Notes: a model not told the origin generated them from the letters alone. A DNA stretch of 54,223 nucleotides from Terribacillus halophilus (GCF_900101385.1 NZ_FMZB01000016.1:1-54223), one strand, 5' to 3'; counted from the stretch's first letter, positions 24,505 through 32,490 are shown. A program made the numbers and translations.

Positions 24505-25368
24505 TCATGCAAATGCTGTCGCATGTATGCCGCTTTCATTCTCATAGGCGCGCTGCAAGACACGGGTTTTATCGCCTGGCACACCGTTGCTGATAGTTTT
24601 CCCCTCTACTTCAATGATCGGCATGATTTCGCTGGTTGTACTGGTGATGAATATTTCATCGGCGTGAAGCAGTTGATCGATTGTGAAAGCTGTTTCCGCC
24701 ACTTGCAGCCCGGCTCTGGATGCGAGTGCCAATACCTTTTTCCGGACACAGCCATGCAGGATATTATCAGCTGCTGGATGCGTGTAGAGAATTTGTCCCT
24801 TGATCATGAATACATTTGATGACGAGCCTTCGGTAACAATGCCTTGTTTATGAAGGATGGCTTCGAAGGCCCCTTTTTCTTTAGCTGTTTGCTTTGCCAA
24901 TATGTTTGGCAGCAGGTTAAGACTTTTGATGTAACATAAATCCCATCTGATATCATCTGCCAGAATTGCACGTACGCCATGCTGAAGCAGGGAGACAGGT
25001 CTGTCACTTTGTTCGATATAAGCATAGAAGTTACTCGGAACATCGGGGAAGCTATGTTCACGAGGAGCTGAACCGCGGGTGACTTGTAGATATAGTTTGG
25101 CATCCGTTTGTACGTCGTTTCGGTCCGTCAGCTTTTGGAGCGAAGTAATCAATTCATCTTTCATAAATGGTACCTCGAGCCGGATAGCTTCAGCGGAACG
25201 GAATAGCCGGTCGATATGTTCTTCCAGCAGGTCGTACTTTCCTTGATAAATTCGGATGACCTCATATACGCCGTCACCGAATTGCAAGCCTCTTTCTTCG
25301 AAGGGATATAAAAGTGATTCTTTCGCAATTAATCCATCTTGTGTCAGCACATGATCAAATAAGCTCAT
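24505..25368 (-). CDS. dat: D-amino-acid aminotransferase
   Basis: A 287-residue PLP enzyme of fold type IV, close to the usual 282 residues of Bacillus Dat. Features are GLQFGDGVYEVIRIY (about residues 27-41), VTRGSAPREHSFP, the PLP-lysine in CYIKSLNLLPNILAKQ, VTEGSSSNVF and ITSTTSEIMPI. It interconverts D-alanine and D-glutamate with 2-oxo acids and so supplies D-amino acids to peptidoglycan. ATG 25368 is preferred because GGGAGG is seven bases upstream; ATG 25374 has only one base of spacing. An extended -10 TGCTATACT (minus strand, 25403-25395) is a likely promoter. Confidence 0.9.
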   Translation of the reverse strand: MSLFDHVLTQDGLIAKESLLYPFEERGLQFGDGVYEVIRIYQGKYDLLEEHIDRLFRSAEAIRLEVPFMKDELITSLQKLTDRNDVQTDAKLYLQVTRGSAPREHSFPDVPSNFYAYIEQSDRPVSLLQHGVRAILADDIRWDLCYIKSLNLLPNILAKQTAKEKGAFEAILHKQGIVTEGSSSNVFMIKGQILYTHPAADNILHGCVRKKVLALASRAGLQVAETAFTIDQLLHADEIFITSTTSEIMPIIEVEGKTISNGVPGDKTRVLQRAYENESGIHATAFA

Positions 25369-25454
25369 ATCCATACCTCCCTTTATTAACATCCAGTATA
25401 GCAGAGCTGATAGCCAGTGGCGGAAAAGAAATTTGTCGAATTTTGTATAGAATG

Positions 25455-25483
25455 TTGCGCGCATGTAAAAACCTTGTTATACT
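25455..25483 (+). promoter_or_regulatory. SigA-type promoter with extended -10, upstream of the queG leader
   Basis: TTGCGC (25455-25460), 17-base spacer, TATACT (25478-25483), with TG one base before the -10. Transcription would start near 25490, about 150 bases before queG. Confidence 0.65.
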
Positions 25484-25489
25484 ACCTAA

Positions 25490-25596
25490 CATACTATTAA
25501 TAAACCGGGGTATTCATTTAGCTCTTCATGCACTTGTTCATTACCCCTGAGCCAACGCAGTGTCTCGTTTTAAACGTAACGAGGCATTGCGTTTTT
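25490..25596 (+). ncRNA. Putative small RNA or attenuated leader ending in a strong terminator
   Basis: The promoter at 25455-25483 would make a transcript of about 107 bases. It can form GGGGTA (25507-25512) with TACCCC (25542-25547), and ends in a 16-pair hairpin AACGCAGTGTCTCGTT (25554-25569) with AACGAGGCATTGCGTT (25578-25593) and a T-run. There is no open frame with a ribosome binding site. The unit may be a free sRNA with an exposed ACCCC, or a leader that controls queG 46 bases further on. It does not match the preQ1-I pattern. TATAAT at 25603-25608 could start queG on its own. Confidence 0.45.
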
Positions 25597-25642
25597 ACTA
25601 TGTATAATATGGAAATAATGATATAAGGAAGGAGGCAGTAGA

Positions 25643-26791
25643 ATGGATGCAGAAAAGCTGAAGCAGGAGCTGATTGCATACAGCAAGACCATCGGGGTGG
25701 ACAAAATCAGGTTCACAACGGCAGATGTCTTTCAAGAATTAAAGGAAAGACTGAAACAGCAGCAGGAAAACAATTATCAGTCTGGCTTTGAAAAAGGGAC
25801 GATTGAAGAACGGACCGAACCGAAGAAGCTCATGCCCTCCGCTAAATCCATAATTGCTATTGCACTCGCGTATCCTTCCAGATTGCCGAACGCTCCAAAG
25901 AGTACGAAGGAAGAACCGCGTGGGCTGTTCTGCCGTGCCTCCTGGGGAATGGATTATCATGAGGTGCTGCGGGACCGTCTGAATAAACTGGCTGCATTTC
26001 TGGCAGAAAGGGTGGACGGCTTCACCTATCGCTCGATGGTTGATACGGGAGAGTTATCCGATCGTGCTGTAGCAGAACGGGCAGGTATTGGTTTCAGTGC
26101 GAAAAACAGCTTTGTCATCACACCTGAATTTGGCTCTTATGTGTACCTTGGTGAAATGATCACCAATATACCATTCCTGCCGGATGAGCCGGTAGAAGAT
26201 AGCTGCGGTACATGTACGAAATGTATAGATTCCTGTCCCACAGGGGCTCTTGTCCAAGGCGGCCAGCTGAACGCCCAGCGCTGTATTGCCTACCTTACTC
26301 AGACAAAAGATTTCCTGCCTGATGAATTTCGTTCCAAAATCGGAAATAGGGTCTATGGCTGTGATACTTGTCAGCTTGTCTGTCCAAAGAATAAGGGAAT
26401 GGACTTTCATTTACATGAAGAGATGGAGCCAGATCCAGAAATAGTGAAACCGCTCCTGAAGCCTTTGCTTAAAATGTCCAATAAAGAATTCAAAGCAAAA
26501 TTTGGCTTGATTTCCGGCTCGTGGCGTGGCAAGAAACCGATCCAGCGAAATGCAATCTTGGCAATTGGACATTATAAGAGTACATCAGCTGTGCCAGATC
26601 TGATAGAGCTTATGGAACAAGATCCACGACCTGTCATTCGTGGAACAGCGGCTTGGGCGATTGGCAAAATCGGATTGCCTGAAGGATATGAGGCCATTCG
26701 AAATGCGCTGGTTAAAGAGCGGGAGGAACAAGTTCGCGAAGAAATGGAAAAAGGGCTGCAGTTCGAGCAGCAATATGCAGAAACACATTAA
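25643..26791 (+). CDS. queG: Epoxyqueuosine reductase
   Basis: A 382-residue cobalamin and iron-sulfur enzyme that reduces epoxyqueuosine to queuosine in tRNA. VDTGELSDRAVAERAGIGFSAKN (about residues 133-155) carries the catalytic Asp; the two 4Fe-4S sites are CGTCTKCIDSCPTG (about 190-203) and CDTCQLVCPKN (about 240-250); the C-terminus has HEAT-like repeats. GGAAGGAGG precedes the ATG. In B. subtilis this gene (yhbA) is followed directly by yhbB and cspR; here almost 4 kb of other DNA lies between. Confidence 0.93.
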   Translation: MDAEKLKQELIAYSKTIGVDKIRFTTADVFQELKERLKQQQENNYQSGFEKGTIEERTEPKKLMPSAKSIIAIALAYPSRLPNAPKSTKEEPRGLFCRASWGMDYHEVLRDRLNKLAAFLAERVDGFTYRSMVDTGELSDRAVAERAGIGFSAKNSFVITPEFGSYVYLGEMITNIPFLPDEPVEDSCGTCTKCIDSCPTGALVQGGQLNAQRCIAYLTQTKDFLPDEFRSKIGNRVYGCDTCQLVCPKNKGMDFHLHEEMEPDPEIVKPLLKPLLKMSNKEFKAKFGLISGSWRGKKPIQRNAILAIGHYKSTSAVPDLIELMEQDPRPVIRGTAAWAIGKIGLPEGYEAIRNALVKEREEQVREEMEKGLQFEQQYAETH

Positions 26792-26814
26792 GGAGCACTT
26801 TGCTCCTTAGGCTG

Positions 26815-27108
26815 TCGAGAAAGTCTCGACTGCCAGCGAGGAGAACATGAGCGACATGATTTCCATCTTGGATCGGCAAAGCGAACTGCTAGGCAAAGGC
26901 AAAACCAGCTGCAAGAAACCAACAGCCAAACAGTCGAGAAACTGGCAGAGCTGCAAGAGAGCAATCAAATGCAATTGAGCAGCATGAACGAGCAAAATAC
27001 AGAAAGATCTCGATGATGTAGTAAGAGAACGAAAAAAAAAGAGACCAAGAAATTAGTCTCTAACGCAAAAGCGGGTGCAATGGCTGCTTTCTTAGGTGAT
27101 GCTTTGTA
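26815..27108 (+). pseudogene. Frameshifted coiled-coil gene remnant
   Basis: Three frames in turn give consistent coiled-coil protein text. Frame one has ATG 26847 with GAGGAGA upstream (MSDMISILDRQSELLGKG) and stops at 26978. The next frame continues near 26900 with NQLQETNSQTVEKLAELQ and later KDLDDVVRERK; a shift at a run of nine A (27032-27040) gives ETKKLVSNAKAGAMAAF with stop at 27106-27108. The heptad-like Leu/Gln spacing across the joints argues for one original gene. GTCGAG/CTCGAC hairpin at 26815-26831 lies at its front. Family unknown; a phage or regulator origin is possible. Confidence 0.5.
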
Positions 27109-27178
27109 AATACGGATTGGCTACAAGTGTTTTAACGGTTCCGGTTATTTTGATAATAAACGAGTTAATCCTAAAGAG

Positions 27179-27202
27179 AAAAAGGTTGCCTTTATGGCAG
27201 CC
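27179..27202 (-). terminator. Minus-strand terminator
   Basis: GGCTGCC (27202-27196) pairs with GGCAACC (27190-27184) around ATAAA, followed by TTTTT on the minus strand. It lies one base behind the stop of the small frame at 27204. Confidence 0.6.
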
Positions 27203-27203
27203 C

Positions 27204-27332
27204 TTAGTCTTTAGGCTTTGCAGTACGGAACTTCTTTGCTTCAATGGTAATCGTTGCAATACTAATTCCTAAAGTGATTACCGAAATACCAGAAGTTAAC
27301 CATGGCATCAAATCGCAACCACAACCAGTCAC
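27204..27332 (-). CDS. Possible small membrane protein (42 aa) behind the VOC gene
   Basis: A minus-strand frame from GTG 27332 (or ATG 27308) encodes a short peptide with a hydrophobic middle (MPWLTSGISVITLGISI) and a basic end (EAKKFRTAKPKD). It starts 30 bases after the VOC gene and is directly followed by a terminator, which supports a real gene; no good ribosome binding site is seen, which argues against it. Confidence 0.35.
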   Translation of the reverse strand: MTGCGCDLMPWLTSGISVITLGISIATITIEAKKFRTAKPKD

Positions 27333-27362
27333 CCAAAATCGGGATCTTACTTCAACTATCCG

Positions 27363-27767
27363 TCAATCCCTGCCACTGAACCGTTTTATTGCTTCCTCGG
27401 TTACTGGCTCAAAGAGGTTAACGAGGTTGCCGTCAGGATCACGGAACAGTATAGCACGGTTTCCCCACGGCATCGTGGTTGGTTCCTTTACCCATTCTTC
27501 GATAAACGGCTGCAATCGTTCGTATTCGGCATCGACATCGTGGACACGGAACTCTATGATGACAGAATGATTGTCAGCCGCCACTGCTGAACCTTCACCG
27601 AAAAGTGGTACTGTCTGCGAGTGGCCGATCGCCAGGGTGCACGATGGCATAACGAGTTCGGCAAAGACGGGCGCGGGGCGCTCTGCTGAAACACCGAAGA
27701 CTTTCTCATAGAAATTGACAAGACGATCCACATCGTCAGTAATAATGCGCACAGAAGCAAAATTCAC
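27363..27767 (-). CDS. VOC family (glyoxalase/bleomycin-resistance-like) protein
   Basis: A 134-residue protein of the vicinal oxygen chelate fold. VRIITDDVDRLVNFYEKVFGV at the start and ILFRDPDGNLVNLFEPV at the end are the two halves of the classical pattern. GTG 27767 is the likely start (GGAAGG about ten bases upstream), giving the family's usual NFASVRIIT beginning; an ATG-less extension to 27800 is less likely. The WYL regulator lies next to it on the same strand but is separated by 260 bases and a terminator. Confidence 0.8.
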   Translation of the reverse strand: MNFASVRIITDDVDRLVNFYEKVFGVSAERPAPVFAELVMPSCTLAIGHSQTVPLFGEGSAVAADNHSVIIEFRVHDVDAEYERLQPFIEEWVKEPTTMPWGNRAILFRDPDGNLVNLFEPVTEEAIKRFSGRD

Positions 27768-27820
27768 AAAATACCATCCTTCCAATAGTAAATGATACAA
27801 TACCGTATCACTTCATTTTT

Positions 27821-27994
27821 TGTTGTAAACGTTCAAGAACTTACCCATTTGATTCTACGATCACCTTTCCTTGCCTGGCTGCTCAATTGATTCATAGTGA
27901 AATGAATGAATTTCTGGATGTTGATTGGCAGTGTCCTCCTGAACCGAAACCAGATATACGTCGCATTGATCTCTCACCTCTTTATGTTCACTGA
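27821..27994 (+). pseudogene. Possible C-terminal gene remnant
   Basis: One plus-strand frame stays open and reads like protein near its end (SEMNEFLDVDWQCPPEPKP, then DIRRIDLSPLYVH) before TGA 27992. There is no start codon with a ribosome binding site. It may be the tail of a gene lost during insertion. I do not recognise the family. The rest of 27801-28004 shows nothing else. Confidence 0.25.
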
Positions 27995-28004
27995 GACCAA
28001 TTAT

Positions 28005-28041
28005 AAAATAACGCTACTGACAACAGTATGTCAGTAGCGTT
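28005..28041 (-). terminator. Terminator of the WYL regulator gene
   Basis: AACGCTACTGAC (minus, 28041-28030) pairs with GTCAGTAGCGT (28021-28011); TTATTTTATAA follows on the minus strand. The stem includes the gene's last codons. Confidence 0.75.
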
Positions 28042-28978
28042 TCAACATTTTTTGGGCTTCGTCACGAATCCGATTTCGGAATGATTCAGGCTCCAATACA
28101 ACCACGCCGGCTCCCCAGCCAAGCACCCATTGCAGCAATTCGTCCAGTTGACGAACGCGTAAGACCACATGCAATCCGTCTTGATGCTCTTCCATATCCT
28201 CTATGTAATGATTGTTTGATTGCTTCACCTTATCTGCGATGTCATGGTTAAATCGGAGTCGAATTCGCAAATGCCGATCATCCGGAGGGGTATACTCCCT
28301 TAAGTTAAAATGCGCCGGTCGTTCGAATCGTTCCTCCAGATCGATCAGTTCCGACATTCGGGACAATCGAAAATGGCGAATGTCTTGGCGCAGATCACAC
28401 CGGGCAACGAGCATCCACGAGCCTTGAACGAGCACCAATCCATAGGGAGCCACCGTACGAACACTATGTCGTTTACCTTCGGAATCAGTAAGTCTTTTTA
28501 CATAGTGAAAGTTGATCTTTCGTTCGTCTACTATCGCTCGGCGAATACTTTTTAAATATTCTTTTTCTTTTGATGGCGTGACCTGTTTATCGGAGATGAG
28601 CAAACGGATAGCCTTACGTACACGAGACGTTTCATTGCGAACGCTCTCCGGTAGAATAGCCTTGATTTTGCCGCGAGCAGCTTGCGCCCTAATACGGTAA
28701 TCATCATCAAATTGTTGTTCGATAAAGTCCGTTCCAATCAGCAAGCTCACAACTTCGGGTACCGTGAAACTGATCGGCGGCAGGAAATAGCCTTCCATCA
28801 AGGAATATCCTTTTCCGGGAGCGCCTATGATCGGCACACTTGCTTCACTTAGCGCTTGAATGTCGCGGTAGATGGTTCGCGTACTGGTTTCAAATCGAGT
28901 GGCCAAATCTTCGGCACGCACAACTTCTTTACGTTGCAACTCCAGCACGATCGCTAACAATCGATCTGTTTTGTTCAT
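28031..28978 (-). CDS. HTH-WYL (YafY-type) transcriptional regulator
   Basis: A 315-residue regulator. Residues 4-58 are a winged helix of the HTH_11 type (RLLAIVLELQRKEVVRAEDLATRF, TSTRTIYRDIQALSEASVPI). Residues 135-230 are a WYL-type domain (INFHYVKR, VAPYGLVLVQGSWMLVARC with the W-x-L pattern, IRHFRLSRM), followed by the WCX C-terminal region. These bind small ligands or nucleic acid and regulate nearby genes. AAGGTGGG precedes ATG 28978. The likely target is the neighbouring VOC gene (inference). Confidence 0.88.
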   Translation of the reverse strand: MNKTDRLLAIVLELQRKEVVRAEDLATRFETSTRTIYRDIQALSEASVPIIGAPGKGYSLMEGYFLPPISFTVPEVVSLLIGTDFIEQQFDDDYRIRAQAARGKIKAILPESVRNETSRVRKAIRLLISDKQVTPSKEKEYLKSIRRAIVDERKINFHYVKRLTDSEGKRHSVRTVAPYGLVLVQGSWMLVARCDLRQDIRHFRLSRMSELIDLEERFERPAHFNLREYTPPDDRHLRIRLRFNHDIADKVKQSNNHYIEDMEEHQDGLHVVLRVRQLDELLQWVLGWGAGVVVLEPESFRNRIRDEAQKMLKRY

Positions 28979-29152
28979 TGGTTACCCACCTTGATGTTTA
29001 TTGAAAATAATAGTACCACATCTTAATGGAGAAGATAATGGAGTGAATTATTGGCTGGCATCTATCGGGGATCTCTACAAAATAAGGGCAATGCTTCCGT
29101 TGGCGTTAATCCGTTAACTGGCCCGTTTCTTGCAAAGGCTTTACTCTATTAA

Positions 29153-29398
29153 AAAATCAAGTTCATTCAAGATACCCATACCGCATGGCCGGAAGTCGTG
29201 TCTTATTTACTGACTCCAACTCACTTAACAGCCAATGTGAATAGACGAAAATTTATCAAGAAGGAAGTGCAGGAATCTACTCGTTCCTATTTGGTAGAAT
29301 AGGACAATACAATCCAGGAAGAACGCACAAAACAGAAAAAAGTTTTAAATCAGCAATTGGATGACAGAGAAGAAGGAATTCAAGGAAAGGACGACTGA
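29153..29398 (+). pseudogene. Gene remnant with an in-frame amber codon
   Basis: One frame is readable from 29153 to the TGA at 29396 except for TAG at 29300. The first part includes TAWPEVVSYLLTPTHLTANV and RRKFIKKEVQESTRSYLVE; the part after the stop is charged and helical (IQEERTKQKKVLNQQLDDRE). No start codon with a ribosome binding site is seen. It looks like decayed coding DNA. The 170 bases before it (28979-29152) show no gene on either strand. Confidence 0.35.
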
Positions 29399-29440
29399 CC
29401 CTGAAAGCGGCTTTATGTACAGGGAAGGGCAGCCAAAACG

Positions 29441-29629
29441 ATGGGTGTTACGAAAAGCATGAGCGTCTCTCCGGGAAATATTAGGGATAATATCACTGCC
29501 TTATCCAGCTGTGTTGATCAAATACACTATGCTCCGGAGAGCAAGCAGATCTGGATAACAGCTTCAGCTAGCTCATTGACCACTTACATCATTAGGGGGG
29601 GCAATTTTGGAACGATCACATTTACATGA
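29441..29629 (+). pseudogene. Short remnant, possibly of a YwqI-like (LXG toxin cluster) gene
   Basis: ATG 29441 opens 62 codons. The first 35 (MGVTKSMSVSPGNIRDNITA and SSCVDQIHYAPESKQ) resemble in rhythm the small helical YwqI-type partners of LXG toxins; after that the text turns into low-quality sequence, as after a frameshift. GGGAAGGGCAGCC lies upstream. The family call is a weak impression. Confidence 0.25.
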
Positions 29630-29657
29630 AAGAAGACCGCTGCTGCGGCCTTCTTAA
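29630..29657 (-). terminator. Terminator of the nitroreductase gene
   Basis: On the minus strand AGAAGGCCGC (29654-29645) pairs with GCGGTCTTCT (29640-29631) around AGCA; a short T-rich tail follows. Confidence 0.65.
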
Positions 29658-30403
29658 TGTTTTGCCCAACCCTTTTGTGTAATGAAATCCTTCATATAAA
29701 CTCGCTTCGGTATCCGCAATTTATCAGTAGCCTGCTCGGTCCACGTTGTTTCCCGGCTGTTATCGGGGCGCTCCACATAATAAGCTTGGATGGTACGATC
29801 GTATTCTTCCAGCTGAGCATTGAGCATGCCCTTATCCACATTGTATCTATTTTCATGATAGACACTTTCAAACGGCAGCCGTGGTTTTTTCTCGCTCACT
29901 TTTTCTGGATATCCGACAGCGATCCCGAACAGAGGCAGTACATGTGCAGGAACACCCAGACTAGCAGAAACACCGGCCAGATTATTCCGGAGCCCGCCGA
30001 TGTAGCAGATGCCCAGCCCCATCGATTCCGCGGCAATAGCAAGGTTCTGAGCGGCTAATGAGGCATCGATCGTACCGATTAGCAAGGCTTCGGTTCCTTG
30101 GATTGTTTCGGAAATATCTGCCCGCAGATTGCTGGCCATTTCCTTATGGCGATAGAAATCAGCGCAAAAAACGAAAAAGTGGCCGTTTTTAACGACGTAT
30201 TTCTGACTGCCAGCATAAGTGCTGAGTTCCTTTTTCACCAAAGGATCGCTTACCCCAATGATTGAGTATGCTTGGAGGAAGCTCGACGTGGATGCTGCTT
30301 GTGCAGCGGAGACGAGTTCCCTGATTTGCTCCCCTGAAAGTTGTTCGGACGTAAATGATCTTACTGATTTGTGACTCAAGATGGTTTGCAAGACATCAGA
30401 CAT
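29654..30403 (-). CDS. Oxygen-insensitive NADPH nitroreductase, NfrA/NfsA family
   Basis: A 249-residue flavin reductase with the length of Bacillus NfrA. LSHKSVRSFTSEQLS (FMN site at the N-terminus), SSFLQAYSIIGVSD, AAESMGLGICYIGGLRNN and PLFGIAVGYP are family motifs. It reduces nitroaromatics, flavins or disulfides with NADPH. ATG 30403 after GGGGGAGAATACG is preferred to the longer frame from 30475. It is monocistronic and convergent to nothing intact. Confidence 0.88.
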   Translation of the reverse strand: MSDVLQTILSHKSVRSFTSEQLSGEQIRELVSAAQAASTSSFLQAYSIIGVSDPLVKKELSTYAGSQKYVVKNGHFFVFCADFYRHKEMASNLRADISETIQGTEALLIGTIDASLAAQNLAIAAESMGLGICYIGGLRNNLAGVSASLGVPAHVLPLFGIAVGYPEKVSEKKPRLPFESVYHENRYNVDKGMLNAQLEEYDRTIQAYYVERPDNSRETTWTEQATDKLRIPKRVYMKDFITQKGWAKH

Positions 30404-30545
30404 CGTATTCTCCCCCTTTTTTATAAGGATACACAAATTCGTCACATTTGTAACTAAAAATGTTTGCGCTTTCATGGACGGAATCAGCCAAGCTCATGAA
30501 GCATATACTGCCATGATTCTACATACATACAAGTGAGGTGGGAGC

Positions 30546-30662
30546 ATGGAGACATTCATGACTATATTATCTGTATTTGTCGTGGGAGGCTTGCTCCTTC
30601 TGCGCGGATATGCTATGTCATATCGGAGGAAGAACAGGAGGGATAGAGATGGGGAAGAGTGA
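30546..30662 (+). CDS. Very small membrane protein (38 aa) overlapping yhbB
   Basis: ATG 30546 with GAGGTGGG upstream opens 38 codons: a hydrophobic helix (FMTILSVFVVGGLLLL) and a strongly basic tail (YRRKNRRDRDGEE). It ends 14 bases inside yhbB, whose Shine-Dalgarno AGGAGGG lies within this frame, so translation is probably coupled. Family unknown. Confidence 0.55.
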   Translation: METFMTILSVFVVGGLLLLRGYAMSYRRKNRRDRDGEE

Positions 30663-31500
30663 ACAGCTGGCGGATTATTGGATACAGGAAGTCGAAGGGA
30701 AGAAAGCTGGAAATTGGCTCGTCAACCGGATTGCATCCCATGAGAAAGACGGGGCAAAGGTTGCGCAGATTCGCGGAGAAGGCATGATTTTGAGAGAAGA
30801 ACATGATGGGGAAGAAGACATCATCACTTATCGGCTATGTGCAACTTTCCTCATTCATAAGCAGCATGCGACGTATCATGAAGAGGAAGTGCATACGCAT
30901 GTAGCCCGTTTGCGCGACGGACAGATCATTCAGGATGAACGCATCGAGGATGCTGTGCAGCCGCATGTCCCGGGGCTAGTCGTTTATGAAAGCAATGATG
31001 AAGATTTTGACCGCCAGTTCAACTATGACAGACGTGCGGCTGTACAATATGCCGAACGATGGTGGAATGACTATAATCCTGCTTATAAGAAATTTGAAGT
31101 CGACTGCACGAATTATGTTTCCCAGTGTTTGCGGGCAGGGGGGGCGCCGATGAGGGGAGAGCCGGATCGGAATTCGGGATGGTGGTTCAACGGACAAAGC
31201 TGGAGCTATAGTTTCACAGTGGCAAATGCCTTGCGATGGTACTTGAGCGGTTCGACGCAAGGTTTGCGCGGTCAGGAAGTAGCCGATGCAAGGCTGCTCC
31301 GGCCTGGAGATGTGATTTGCTATGATTTTGAAGGGGATGGCAATTTTAATCATAATACCATTGTGGTAGCCCGCAATGCACAAGGTGAGCCGCTGGTCAA
31401 TGCTCATACAGCCAACAGCAGGATGCGGCATTGGGCTTATCTTGATTCTCCTGCCTATACAGAAAATGTTGTTTATAAATTTTTCCAGATTGGGGTATGA
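30649..31500 (+). CDS. yhbB: Amidase-domain protein YhbB
   Basis: A 283-residue protein. The C-terminal half is the putative amidase domain: YDRRAAVQYAERWWNDYNP, DCTNYVSQCLRAGG with the likely catalytic Cys, then HNTIVVA and VNAHTANSRMRHW with the likely His. Such domains may cut cell-wall or glutamine-type amide bonds; no signal peptide is seen. ATG 30649 has AGGAGGG upstream. Followed by trmL after 55 bases, the same order as in B. subtilis (yhbB-cspR). Confidence 0.85.
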   Translation: MGKSEQLADYWIQEVEGKKAGNWLVNRIASHEKDGAKVAQIRGEGMILREEHDGEEDIITYRLCATFLIHKQHATYHEEEVHTHVARLRDGQIIQDERIEDAVQPHVPGLVVYESNDEDFDRQFNYDRRAAVQYAERWWNDYNPAYKKFEVDCTNYVSQCLRAGGAPMRGEPDRNSGWWFNGQSWSYSFTVANALRWYLSGSTQGLRGQEVADARLLRPGDVICYDFEGDGNFNHNTIVVARNAQGEPLVNAHTANSRMRHWAYLDSPAYTENVVYKFFQIGV

Positions 31501-31555
31501 TCTCTGCTTATGCTATACTAGCAAGGTTGAAAGTTAAAAGCAGAGGTGAAAGTAT

Positions 31556-32029
31556 ATGCCAAGACATATCGTACTATTCCAGCCAGAGATACCGGCTAAT
31601 ACAGGAAATATCGCTCGTACCTGCCTTGCAACAGATACGACTTTGCATCTGATTCGTCCGCTCGGTTTCTCGACGGATGACAAAATGCTGAGAAGATCAG
31701 GATTGGACTATTGGCATGATGTGGATATCCATTATTACGATAGTATAGAAGCGTTATATGAACGATTTCCAGAAGGTGTCTTTTATTATATAGAGAACTT
31801 CGGTACCAAGCATTATACGGATTATGATTTCAGTGATACCGACCAAGACCTTCTATTTGTCTTTGGACGCGAGTCGACCGGTATTCCGAAAGATTTGCTG
31901 ATAGGAAAAGAGGAGCAATGTCTCCGGGTTCATATGACAGATAAAGTCCGTTCTTTGAATCTTTCCAATACTGCTGCAATCATTATATACGAAGCTCTTC
32001 GTCAGCAAGGCTTTGATAAGCTATCTTAA
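31556..32029 (+). CDS. trmL: tRNA (cytidine/uridine-2'-O)-methyltransferase
   Basis: A 157-residue SPOUT methyltransferase (CspR/TrmL) that methylates the ribose at the wobble position of tRNA-Leu. QPEIPANTGNIARTCLATD (about residues 8-26), LIRPLGF, LLFVFGRESTGIP and VRSLNLSNTAAIIIYEALRQ are the knot motifs. AGAGGTG precedes ATG 31556. A strong terminator follows. Confidence 0.93.
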   Translation: MPRHIVLFQPEIPANTGNIARTCLATDTTLHLIRPLGFSTDDKMLRRSGLDYWHDVDIHYYDSIEALYERFPEGVFYYIENFGTKHYTDYDFSDTDQDLLFVFGRESTGIPKDLLIGKEEQCLRVHMTDKVRSLNLSNTAAIIIYEALRQQGFDKLS

Positions 32030-32058
32030 ACTGCACCTAGCGTGCAGTTTATTTTTTT
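32028..32058 (+). terminator. Terminator of trmL
   Basis: AAACTGCAC (32028-32036) pairs with GTGCAGTTT (32042-32050), followed by ATTTTTTT. Confidence 0.9.
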
Positions 32059-32175
32059 ACTAGTTGTTTAGACATAGATGAATTAGGGATAATGTAGTAC
32101 TTTTACCGGTTTTATTTGGTAGCAATATACTAATGTCACTTATATCCGGTGGATTTACTGATATGAGGCGGTATA

Positions 32176-32490
32176 ATGGAGTGCATGAATAATGTGAAAG
32201 ATTACACGTTATTGCTTCGCGCATTTGGGGATAAACTGCGTTATCTGAGGAAAGAACAGATGTTGACACAGGAAGAATTGGCTGGCATGGCGGGTTTTAA
32301 TCGTTCGTACTATTCCGATATCGAAAACGGAAAGCGGAATATATCTTTTGTAGGCATCAGTAAATTGGCCATCGCGCTGAATGTGGAGATGGCGGAATTA
32401 TTGCCAACAAAAGAGGAATATAATAAGCTGCTCGATTTGGAAGCAAGACACAGCCAGGAATCGATTACATACATATACGGCAACTGTTGA
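32176..32490 (+). CDS. XRE-family helix-turn-helix regulator
   Basis: A 104-residue DNA-binding protein. Residues 16-72 form the HTH_3 fold: FGDKLRYLRKEQMLTQEELA, FNRSYYSDIENGKRNISF and LAIALNVEMAELLP. The short C-tail may mediate dimerisation. ATG 32176 has GAGGCGG upstream; ATG 32185 is an alternative. Its 3' end overlaps the 5' arm of a structured leader before the HD-GYP gene, so the two genes may share a transcript. Target unknown. Confidence 0.85.
   Translation: MECMNNVKDYTLLLRAFGDKLRYLRKEQMLTQEELAGMAGFNRSYYSDIENGKRNISFVGISKLAIALNVEMAELLPTKEEYNKLLDLEARHSQESITYIYGNC

Noticed and set aside
25490-25596. preQ1 riboswitch before queG
   Set aside because: The compact preQ1-I pattern with its A-rich tail is not present; only position suggests it. 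Kept as an unassigned RNA.
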